A stretch of DNA of 64,000 nucleotides, taken from positions 56,828 through 120,827 of the forward strand of contig VWPU01004889.1 in NCBI GenBank assembly GCA_013398955.1. The letters run 5' to 3'. The notes under the pieces were generated by a model. It made no database searches. It saw only the letters and a program-made list of their open reading frames with translations, and was not told the origin of the DNA. Position numbers and translations under genes: made by a program. Numbering within the stretch: position 1 is the stretch's first letter; each line of letters starts with the position of its first letter. Shown piece by piece: positions 12,571 through 22,962 of this stretch. Source of the stretch: Callaeas wilsoni (Eukaryota; Chordata; Aves; Passeriformes; Callaeidae).

Positions 12571-15037
12571 CTCTAACTTGCTGCATGGAAATGTCACTGG
12601 TCAAGGCTGATCTTGATCGACATTGCTGCAGTGCAGCACCTTGGCATACTCCTGCTAGTACCCCACGTTCTTGGCAAGGTGTTGACTCACTGCATCTTTC
12701 CTTTCTTGTGCTCCCAGAATTCCTGGTCAGGCAAGGAGAGGGGCACCTCAAATACAGGTCCTCCACCTGAAAGCAAAAATAAATCTAAGCAGTTGGCAAT
12801 CCTTCAGAAGGTGGGAACTGTGGATTTTTCTACATAGAGGTTAAGTTTTTCCAAGGGATGACAGAATGGACAAGAGCTGCATTTTGCAGCCTACACAACA
12901 AGGGAACTATGCTCAGCTGAAACTTTCAAGTGATCTTCTGCAATTAAACATAATCACAGCCTTCGAGTCCTTGGTTCCCACAACACTCTGCTGCTGGCAA
13001 GAGAAAACTGCAGTTTCAGGCTTGCTGGTTTACTCTTACCCACAGATCCAGGATGCTCATGGATCTCTGAACACAACATTCCTAAAGCAGTGGTGTCTCT
13101 CTAGTTTGGGTAATACTTCCATCTCCCTGCATTTCTTTGCACCTCACATCTGTGTGCAGAGCATATGTTGAATAAACATTCTGAAGCCAGGACGTGTTTT
13201 CTAAATATACTACGAGTGGGACATCATTCTCTTGAAGAAGTTATGCTTTTTGTTTTTTACAAATTCCAAGTATTATCTTTCCCGACTGGCTGTGAAGACT
13301 AACAGCTTTGCCTTGATTGGAGTTGCCACTATAGATGGATGGCAAAGCCTGGAATAATCATAGGGACCAAAATCTAATCCTATCTTGATGTTAGGTTTTG
13401 CTAATAATAATGTTATTCTCTATTAAGCATCATGTCCTTTCTGGTATAGCATTTAAGGTGAGATTTGGAACTTCTATCTGATTGTGTTTCATCACCTTCT
13501 ACCAGTTTCAATGGATGTCCTAGAAAATATGTCAAAGAGTATCTCTCCTATCTTTTCTCCCGGTTTCAAAATAAAAGAGCAGTATTTCTCTACTTCTGGT
13601 GTCCATATTTATTTAAGTAAAAATAAAGAAAATAGTTTCTTTTATAAATGAAAGGATTTGTAATCCCTTTATCCAAGTAGAATATAACACATATTCAAAG
13701 TTTAGTGTTATTAAGTATTGTTATTAAGTAAATCCATGAGAATGGGTAGTCAACCTCAAGATCCTTCCTGTATTTTACAGATAAACAAATTTCTCAAACA
13801 GCACCTTGGAAGGATGATTTGACAAATGTGCAAAATTTACAAATGTTAGCAAATTAATTTGAATATACTCATATTCATACTACGTTACAGAAAACATGAA
13901 ATTTTTTGTGACTATAAGTTTCATATTGCATGAGGGAGTTTCATGAGGGAATTATGTTGCTGAGCTTAATAAGCACATGTGCAATTTATGGCATTTTCAA
14001 AAATTTGAGAATTTAATACCTACAAAGTTATTAAAATTTGTCAGAATGCATTTGTTTGCAGAATAAACTCATAAAAAATAGAAAGGTTAATTTTAAAATC
14101 AATTATTTGGACTAATAATTGTATAGTGCCAGTTGATATATTATTCAAACAAATCAACATATAGAAAATCTGGAAGACAATCGAAAAGATGATAAATAGG
14201 ACTAAAAGACAATAGCAAGAGATGCTGATTGATGAGCAGTTGTGGCAACAGGGACAAAATTATCTGTACTATTGTAAAATTAATCTTCTCTATTAAGGAG
14301 ATATCTCAAGAGAACCACTGATTTTTGAAAGTAAATGACTGCAAGAATTTGACTACAAATATTTCAGAAAACAAAGTCCTGCTGGACAAGCCCATAGCCA
14401 GTGGATTCACACTGTGTAAACGTACTTGATACAGCCTTTGTTCAGCATAACAATTTTTGACAGAGCATATAGTACTAATAAAAGGCAAATTAACTGCTTT
14501 ATGGACTCTTTACTGACTTCAGCATTTTCACACTGTGCAAACTCCATTAATCACAGTTTCTGGACTGAAAAATTAAAGTTGCAGAAGCTAGATTTTAATC
14601 ACATTAATTACAGTTTCTATATTTAGCATCTGTATTTATAATCACCACTTAGTTAGATTAACTAATTTTTATAACAAAAATAATTGATGTAAAAGGCACT
14701 ATACACTCTAATAGTTGAATAATAAAAGCCTTACAAATTTATCTCCCTGCTGTGATCCATCGTGATGAAGATCTCAGGATTGGGCCCAAATGCAATTTTA
14801 GTACAATTTCAAGTTGATTAAAACAACAAACACTTATCAGTCATAATTTGAAGGTAATAGATCAACAGCCCTCATTGATAAGAAAATCACACTCTAATAG
14901 AACCATAATCATGCTGAGCCTGTAGATACCAGTAAGAGGTGACCTTTTGTGACATTCATTACCCCGGTATTAATAGCAACACATCCCATGTTTCAGCAGA
15001 GTCAACAGGCTCCAGCAATTTGAGTCTCAAAATTGCA
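12571..15037. other. Non-coding stretch, mildly GC-elevated at its start
   Basis: The first 600 bp are less AT-rich than the surroundings and hold overlapping short ORFs (12528-12837, 12866-13171, plus strand). None has a recognisable domain or good splice sites. The rest is AT-rich with nothing recognisable. The region from about 14880 is discussed as a possible conserved element. Confidence 0.5.
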
Positions 15038-15064
15038 GTGTGTGTGTCTGTGTGTGTGTGTGTG
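15038..15064 (+). repeat. (TG)n microsatellite
   Basis: A TG dinucleotide tract of 27 bp with a single TC interruption. Confidence 0.95.
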
Positions 15065-16869
15065 CAGGAGAAAAAGCTGTGTATCACACCCGGCCATGTT
15101 GCTTAATTTGTATCATGTGTGCTCGTTGGTACGGCACCTTGCAGATAAGTGCCCATAAGCTTTTAATCTGAGAAAACTTTACTACGAACATGAAGGTGCC
15201 TCATACTTATTTCATATACCAGGAAATCAAATGCAGAGAATATAACTGATTTGCAAAGAATACGACAGAATTTTTTAGAGCAAAGAAATAAAATTAGGGT
15301 AATATTGCTATCCAAAACATTGGACCACTTTCTTCAAGACCTATTCCCATAACCTATACCTCAAGAAGGGGGAAAGGAGACAACTATAATTTCACTTAAA
15401 AATAAAATAAGTCATAGTTCTAATTTAAATGCAATTTTTTTAAAAGTGAAAATAAAATAGCAATCAAAAAAGCAATTACCTTGGGCATGTGCATATTTAT
15501 TTTATACTTATTTTTAGTGTTAGGGTTTTGATATATTCAAATATCATGCCTTTTGTTCTTCTCTACATATTATTTGTTCTCTGTCTAGCATTTTGGGTCT
15601 TCATTGTTAGAGTGGGCATTTTTTGTTTTGGTCAAATGATCTTTCCGATAGCAGATCATTCAGTTATAAAAAGAAATCCCCTAGCCAGAAGTCAAAACTT
15701 TCTCCCAAATGGAATTGTGCCTGCCAAAGTGATACTATTAAGGTCACTGAGATATTACCCTTTCATGCAATTCAAATAAGTCATCCTGTTATCCACCTTT
15801 TAAGCTTGGTTCGTGAAAATCAACATGCTTTCTCTCAAAAATATTTTTTTAATGAATGATAAAAATATTCCATTTCCATTTAAAAAATAAGACTGGTATA
15901 TTTTGGTAGTGTTGAGCTTTTTATTATTTTATATAAAATTTCTTTCAAGACCAAGATGTTTCTTAAAATATTTAGATTTCAGAAAATTTTCATCTATTTC
16001 CTTTTAAATACATAAAAAAAAAATCAAATAAATACAATAAAATATTTCCTATTGTTTTGTTTGTTATTCCTTCTCCAGGGCAGATAAACATTCTTTGGAT
16101 GTACTTCCACTTTGCATTTATGTTCCCAACCATTTTTGAGGGCTTATGATGAGCTTCTTCTGCTGTTATATGTGAAGTCAAAAATTTAATCTGAGGGATC
16201 AGATTAGTTTTTACTAATAAAATTTTTTTCATTAATAATTAATAAATGTGTTACCAATTATTATTGATAGCATTTCAGTAATAATGAAGTTATTAATTAT
16301 AAATATTGTTAATAATTTCAGGGCTCTAAGCTGCAAAAATGAAAATTAGTCACATTAGTGTGACATATTGCATACTTCCTCCAGGTTTCAAATTGTTCAT
16401 TTTTGGATTTAGTGATCTTCACTACACCAATCACCAGCTGTTTCAAAAGTATCTTGCATCTGGCATCTTGCCTGAGCTCCTCTGCATCCCTGAGGAGATT
16501 ATGATTACTCTTTTTACCAAGGACAGTCAAATATTTGAAATTAACTAAAGGGAGCAATTTACACTCATGGAAAATATTCAGTCACTATGAGACAGTAATA
16601 GATAACAAACATCATTGGTTTGGAGCATCACTTGCAAGTGTTTGAAACGTGTGGTCAATTTTTGTTGCCTTTACATACAGTTAAGACATCAAACTATGGT
16701 CAGGAATTATAGAAACCAACACAATGGAAAATACCACAGACAGGTTCTTTATACAGGTACACATTACTTCCTTCTTTTGAGCAAGTGTGTAATAGTTAGC
16801 TGGAATTTTTGCTCCCCTAAAATAGATTTAATTCATTAGTTAACGATATTTGTAGCTGCAGAGTTATTT

Positions 16870-16899
16870 ATTAGGGCCTTATTAATTAGGGCCTTATTA
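16870..16899 (+). repeat. Perfect 15-bp tandem duplication
   Basis: The unit ATTAGGGCCTTATTA occurs twice without a mismatch at 16870-16884 and 16885-16899, suggesting a recent slippage or a duplicated small site. Confidence 0.9.
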
Positions 16900-17587
16900 C
16901 TCTTGTTCTACTGCTGTTTAGCAGGAAGATTTAAATTACGGAAGGATAGAAATCTTACAAATCTTGCAGACCAAGAAAAGGTAAAATACTTATATCTTTT
17001 TGAATAACCAGGTTTAGGACTGAGATATTAATAAAAGACAATTTTGCTGTAGGAGGAAGGTATGAAGTTGGAATTACAAAAATTAGGCATTTTAACTAGT
17101 AAACAACCACACCAAAATTGCAACTTTCCAAAGCAGAACTGAATTTCAGATGACTTTATTGTAAACCTGCCCTCCATTTTTGGTGTGGCTTATACATCAC
17201 TGAATGCCAGTTGTGAGGAATGATGGTTTAGAATCATTTCATTTTATCAACTGGTTTTCACTGCAACTGGGAATCCTTTCTAAATCACAGACTGATGTTC
17301 ATATAATTAACTTTTCTCCACTTGTGACATGAAACTACTATCAGGGTCAAGGTGAGTAATTTTGCCTGCAGTTTCCCTCAGAGTGCCGCAATCAAACTGC
17401 ACAATTCTCCAGTGGCCTATGCACCCACTGACCACATCAAGGCCTTCAGATGCTTGTGGTTTTTCTGCCTTGCCCTGTAAACAATCCTGTCCATTTCCAC
17501 TGCTTTTGTGCAATTTATTCCAGTAGAGAATGTCTGATTCTTTTCTAGATTCATCCTATTTCTCACAGTCACAGAACCTCAGTTCCT

Positions 17588-17610
17588 AAGAGGTTCTTAC
17601 AGAACCTCTT
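17588..17610. repeat. Perfect 10-bp inverted repeat with 3-base loop
   Basis: AAGAGGTTCT (17588-17597), loop TAC, then AGAACCTCTT (17601-17610), a perfect complement. It could form a small hairpin. The half-sites loosely resemble a steroid-receptor palindrome (AGAACA-like, 3-base spacer), but the match is partial. Confidence 0.85.
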
Positions 17611-20343
17611 CTGTCTTAAGTCCCTTTCCAAAGACACGGTTTTGACAACCCTACATACGTTCAGGACTAAAGCTATGTGCTTAAACTTCCATGACATTTG
17701 AAAGTCAAGCCTATGTATGTGTAAAATTTGTATGTGTACAAATTATGGTCACCTTCAATGACATTGTTTTCAGATCAGTTTTGAGTTGCCGTGACTTTCA
17801 CAGGGGATGCTGTGATCCAATTTAAAATTAATTCTGTGGAGTTTTATAGATCTTTTTCCATCTTAGACATGATGGGAAACTTTTTTTTAATGTGTCCACT
17901 TGCTCACTAGGTACACACTATTCTTGAAGTAAAGTCATTTAAATCCAGTTCAAGTTTAGTACATCAGCACTGAGGAGCAATTTATCTTTACTCTCACTTC
18001 ATTCACAAACTAGTCCTCTAGTGATGGGGTTTTAATTCTTTCTCCCTCCATTTCTCCACACTTTCCTGGGACTGTTCTGTAATGATTAATTCTGAAATAT
18101 TTTAGCAACTCAACCATGCTAAATATTTTAAATTTAAGTGCCCTCACAACTTTTCTACATCCTCTTTTTCCTATATGATATAAAATCAGATCTGTTCAAT
18201 CTCATGTTGGCCACCAATAAGTCTTTCTGTTTCTGTCAGGTCTTAATTACTTTTGCCTTAATTCTTTCACTTATGTGTGACAATATTAAGTAAAGCCTTT
18301 CCATCACTGTTAATTATAAGTGTGACTGTGAATAATTATTCTCCAAGTTTGCAGGGTTTATTTCACATTTACAGTGGAAAGTATATAACTTCTTTTAATA
18401 CTATATTCAGACCTAAATTTGCTAAAAAAAAAGCAAATTAATAAGAGATGTGGTGCTTTCTTCTAATAACAGTCATATATGTGGAAAGATCACAAATCAG
18501 TTTCTCTAAGATCAGCAAGATTATTCCAGATTCAGCCCGTTTTAATGAGGGTGGAAATAGATATAACGCATAAACCAGGCAATTTCCAGTGCAGGGTACA
18601 CAATACAGCTCAATTCACAGAGCCAGTGACTGGGTATCTTTGGCACCCCTGGTACATTTGCAGACCATCTGAGTCTGGTTATATTTTTGGCTTCATTTCT
18701 CTGTAGTAAGCAAGTATACCACCAGAAAACCACCTTGATAATTAGTAAGGGCTGTAATAACATCTGGTTACCAGTTGGTAGGCACAACATCACACAGATG
18801 TAGTTCTGCCTCACTCTGCTCACAGAATACATCATTAAGAATGAATCCTACCTGTAACACTCAAGTATAAAACACACACTTAAATTTTTGCCTGTTCCAA
18901 ATGAATTATAGTCACTTGTCTGATTAAGAAATTCTATTTTTCCAATAAGAGATTACTATGCATACATAATTTAATATACAAAAATTAGGACTAATTGTAT
19001 CCCCATGGCCAGCATCTCAAGAACCATCTTCACATTCCTGAAGATGCTATTAAAAACTTAAAGGCTTTCCAAAAAATCAGAGTGTATTACAGGTATATTC
19101 CCCAAAACTCTTCTCTGTAAAAGTGACTTAATGAGACAAGCTGAGTACAGAGAAAAAGAGAGAGAAGATGAAAAGGGATGGCTACCTAAAGATCTACTAG
19201 ACCTGTGCTATCCCTTTGTTACTCATCAATGGGCCAAAGTTTTCTAACCTCCAGCCTAAAGACAAAGTACCTGTAAAATAGACTCGGGCAAAATAAAGAA
19301 TAGTACTATAATACAAGTAAATTTAAAATAACAATAAAACAATTACGATAATAAAAAAAAGAAAAATAATAAAGGTGTTAATGATGTTCTAAAATAAAGC
19401 TTCTCAAACAGGCCCATCACTGATGAAGCAGAGGAAAGAAAGCTAAGAAGCCTTGGAGAAGAGCAAGTATTTGGTACATAGATTCTGAAGGTGAATAGAG
19501 GGCCTGCTTACAAATTGAAGTTTTGAAGAGTAAGTTTTGAAAAGCACCGTGAGTGACCCTGGATGAAAGACATAGATAAGTCTATTTATATACAAAAAAA
19601 ATTGGTTCTTTCTGGCTTTCAGAGTAAAAGAAGAAAAGACCAAAATGTTTTGTGCTAGAACAAGAAAATTATGAAAGAAAAAAAGAGATTTTTTAATGTG
19701 AGAAATGGGTTTATTATCCTGAAGAGTTAAAATTTTAAAGTGAACCAAATTTTCAAGAGAGATAAATAAAAATTAGCATGATCTCACCCTGTCAGATAAA
19801 GTGCAGACCTCAACATTGCTACACTAGACTTAATACAATATTTTAGTTTTCTATAGTGCTGAGGGTTTTACTCTTTTTTTTTCTGTTTTTCCTAGTTTTC
19901 TTTTGTGCATTTGTAAATGAGAAGTAATCTTTAAGAGATATCATCACAGGGAAGTGGTTGCATAGTGAATTGTTTTGGAAGAGCATTATTGACCTAGAGG
20001 ATAGACTGAAATCTCCTATGGCAACACTTGTGGGAAAAGTCATCCATTTGCAATAGAAAGACATGGCTATTGACTTAAAATGAGTTTATCATCAAGGAGA
20101 AAATAACCATGGTACTTCTTTTACTAGATTTTTTTTTTCTTCACCATTATTGATCTATTTACCATTACAGTACCTCTGTGAGGCAAGGAATTACTAAAAA
20201 CTATGCCTTCACAAAGGGAACTGAGACACAGTAGGATTTTAAGCAATTTGCCAATGGTGACACAGGATTTACATGAAAGAATGGGGAGCTGAACCCTTGT
20301 TTGTCAATCCAATCAACGTTTTAAAATCAAAAGGCTGACTTAC

Positions 20344-20452
20344 CTGTCTAGGCCTCTAGCCAAAACTAAAATTGAACTCCATTGGGGACTTTTTGGAAAT
20401 TCTTCAGATGAATGTTTCCTACCAGGTATTTTTCCTCCATAGGAAGAGGGAG
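20344..20452 (-). CDS. Candidate internal coding exon with near-consensus splice sites
   Basis: This is the best-looking exon in the window. On the minus strand a strong acceptor (GTTGCTTTTTTCCCAG) precedes a 109-bp segment that ends ACAG and is followed by GTAAGTC, a near-perfect donor. Only one frame is open: two bases completing a split codon, 35 codons, then AG (phase 1 in, phase 2 out). The peptide includes GRKHSSEEFPKSPQWSSI, a Ser/Lys-rich stretch followed by hydrophobic ILVLARGLD. It joins the candidate exon at 1492-1565 in phase. Gene identity is unknown. A cryptic splice pair in intronic DNA is the alternative. Confidence 0.42.
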
Positions 20453-21099
20453 CTGGGAAAAAAGCAACAAACACATTTAAAGTAAGAACACAGTATATTT
20501 CAAAATTATGTGCTAAAAGGAGCTGTGTCAACAGGGGTTGCAGGTACCTAGCTTCCTTATATTATTAATCCTTTTCTCTAAAGGTCTTCAGCTACATTCT
20601 ATGTGACATTTCAGATCATACATATATTTCAAAATAATAACTATTGTAAAACTATACATAAAAAAAATTAAAAAGAGAGAAGGCTTGGAATTCCACTTCG
20701 GCGTACTCTCCATAAGTTAAAAACAGTATTGTTACAAATACTATGGTTCTTCGCAAAAAAAAGAAGACAAAAAACCCAACTATTTTGATGACAGGTTTCC
20801 CCCAAAGTAGCATTTTTAGACACTATTAATAGAACAGTAAGAATTGCCACTCTGCCTGGGAGCACTGACATGTGGCTGTCTGTGGGTGACATGCACGAAA
20901 GGGAAAAACTTGGTTCTCACCTAAACAGAGATGACACTAATGTGATTTGGCTTATGTAGTTAGCTGGGATCAGCTCTGCAGTTTCTGCTTTGTCAAAGAC
21001 TTAAAGTTATAATTTATGGCTTAAACATCTTCATGAAGGACTTTTGCTTATTATAGCAAAACTGTATAAAATGTGCAGAGAAGACCACCAAAACTCAGA

Positions 21100-21752
21100 A
21101 TGGGGCCCTGAACTTCTCACTGCCCATTGATGAAGATAAGACTACATTCACAGAGAGATCAAGCTTAGCACCTTTGGAGTGGAGACCCCAGCCCCAGGGC
21201 TATCAGCTGCCAGGCTCCCACAGACTCTCACACCAAAGGGCAGGGAAGGAAGAGAGGTTTTGGGTGTGTGGTGAAAAAGCCTCTGGTCCGAGGCAGTGAA
21301 GGCCCATCCTCCGCTGTGCAGAGCAGCTCAGCCGTGGGGCCCCTTCACCCTGGGAAAAGCTGCATCCATGTGAAGGACAGCAGAGGGGGCGTCACGGCCC
21401 GTCAAAGGCCACCCCTGCAGAGGGGTCCCCAGACCCTGCACCAGAGCACTGCAGATGATGCAACAGATCCACAGCGTTGCAGGAGATGGTGTCAAACTTG
21501 CCCTCCCCAAGGGAGGCACCTAGGCGTTCCCACCTGGCCCAAACGTATATTAATCCACAGGATTCTATACTTTTCAGTGGCAGTGGCAGTGGCAGCAGTG
21601 GATGGTGAGGGACTGGCACCACCAAGAAGACCAGACGGAGGGGATCAAAAAGACGTCACTGGGACCCCCAGAAGGTGATACACTTCCATCTAAGCCCTGT
21701 CACTCCCTCTCTTTCCCCCCACTCCCCATGCACAACTTTCTTTCTTTCTTTT

Positions 21753-21792
<40 letters not shown>

Positions 21793-21969
21793 TTTTTCTT
21801 TCAGCTTTTACTACTTAATAAAGCATATAGTTTTTTTGGCACCAACATCTAACCTCGTTTGAGTTCAATCATGGTTTTTGGGTATATTTCAAACCTTTCT
21901 GGTCCCGATCTGTTTTATTCACAGAGACTTAGTTTCCTTTGGTTTTCTGTGTTTAACCGGTTCGTAACA
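21100..21969 (+). mobile_element. LTR-like block (probable endogenous retrovirus LTR)
   Basis: A GC-rich island in AT-rich DNA, with an LTR-like order of elements on the plus strand. There is a CpG-containing upstream half, a TATA-like CGTATATTAATC near 21544, a pyrimidine-rich segment expanded into TTTC repeats, AATAAA at 21817-21822, then a T-rich/GCACC stretch, ending GGTTCGTAACA at 21969. The AATAAA followed by a T-rich/GCACC sequence resembles avian LTR polyadenylation regions. The left boundary is uncertain (GC content rises near 21100; a TGTG-start near 21264 is also possible), and no target-site duplication was found. The plus-strand ORF 21268-21678 (136 codons) runs through it and is probably fortuitous. 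Confidence 0.5.
21737..21803 (+). repeat. (TTTC)n microsatellite inside LTR-like block
   Basis: About 67 bp of TTTC units with one T-run interruption, directly upstream of the LTR-like AATAAA. It is probably an expansion of the natural pyrimidine tract at that position. Confidence 0.9.
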
Positions 21970-22002
21970 TGCTTGTTATGAAAACTTTGTTCTCTTTATC
22001 AG

Positions 22003-22137
22003 GTGTACTACCTTTCTAATGTTATTTATGGCCCTGGCTCTAGCCACATTTCCAGAAGAGAGCAGCTCCAGGGATTATGTTACTGCTGCAAATGCTGGCT
22101 TCATAGGTACTACTCATGGCAAGGCTGTGACAGCATG
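22003..22137 (+). CDS. Weak candidate plus-strand exon
   Basis: 135 bp (45 codons) lie between a pyrimidine-rich acceptor (TTGTTCTCTTTATCAG) and a GTATGT donor-like site. Two of three frames are open. One starts hydrophobic (LMLFMALALATF) and then turns polar. If read as phase 2 to phase 2 it would join the plus-strand candidate at 26191-26361. It lies just beyond the end of an LTR-like block and on the opposite strand to the better exon chain, so chance is a serious alternative. Confidence 0.15.
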
Positions 22138-22651
22138 GTATGTATATGTTTGTCACTGTCTGATTTTAAGCATATTTATCTATTAGAAAGGCAGGTAGCT
22201 TTTATTCCAAAAGCATGTACAACTAGAATAAAATCACTCTAAAAGTGTAAGATAAGAAATAAAAAATGTGGACTAATTCCATAAATCCAAGACATATTTT
22301 CTACTTGACAAATAACCATTATCAATCTCATGCTGAGTGTTTAAAATTTTAAAAGTCAAAACAATTGAGAAATGGAATCTTTTATCATAAAAGTCAGAAT
22401 GAAAATTCATCCTTCTCAAGTCTCAGAGCACCCTAAATTCCCAAAGACAATTCATTCTGGAATTATAAAATGAGAAAGTTCTAAAAACATATAAATGCTT
22501 TATTTCCTTTCCAAGTCATTTCACACGCTTGAAGGCGTATCTTCTTATTTTTAGTTTAACAGACTAATCATGCTACTTTTCCATCTTTACTATAACTTGC
22601 AAAACAATATTGAGAATTAGACTACGAATACTTCCTATTCCAAAATAAAAA

Positions 22652-22900
22652 TCAGTCGACTGATGACACCATACTTTTGCTTCCATCTGAAATATAAGTA
22701 TTAGCTGAAAAAGTGATTCCTAGAAGGCATGTCAAATTACTGAGATCATTTGAAGGGCTTTTTAAGGGTAATTCCTTGAAAATTAATCTTTCAAACCATT
22801 TTTTAAAAGTATTAATATATAAAACTCCTTCATATTTAAACTCCTCCCTTGTGGATGGTATCTCCCTGAATTTGTTTATGCTTTCTGAAGAAAGTTTCAT
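22652..22900 (-). other. Unassigned 82-codon open frame, possible exon
   Basis: A minus-strand frame rich in Lys, Glu, Phe and Ser. An acceptor-like CTTTCTTCAG follows its first codons, and a donor-like CTCA/GTAATT comes about 150 bp later. The phases would be compatible with the candidate exon at 20344-20452, but both sites are weak. The family is not recognised. Confidence 0.12.
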
Positions 22901-22962
22901 AGGTGACTCACCATTCTTAATTATCTCTTCTGTGGCTTTTCAATTTAAAAGACTGCCACAAC

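Larger units (their letters stand above)
15065..20343. other. AT-rich non-coding stretch
   Basis: There is no recognisable gene or transposon here. It contains very AT-rich blocks (around 15980-16030, 16210-16320 and 19310-19380), a perfect 15-bp tandem duplication and a perfect 10-bp hairpin (both listed). A 233-bp plus-strand segment (18473-18705) is open between splice-like sites but is not recognisable. Confidence 0.5.

Noticed and set aside
18473..18705. 233-bp plus-strand open segment between acceptor-like and donor-like sites
   Set aside because: Joining to the next plus-strand candidate would create a TAG stop, and the peptide is not recognisable.
21268..21678. 136-codon plus-strand ORF, among the longest in the window
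   Set aside because: It lies wholly in the GC-rich LTR-like block, is open in other frames too, and has no domain. GC-rich DNA has few stops, so it is probably fortuitous.
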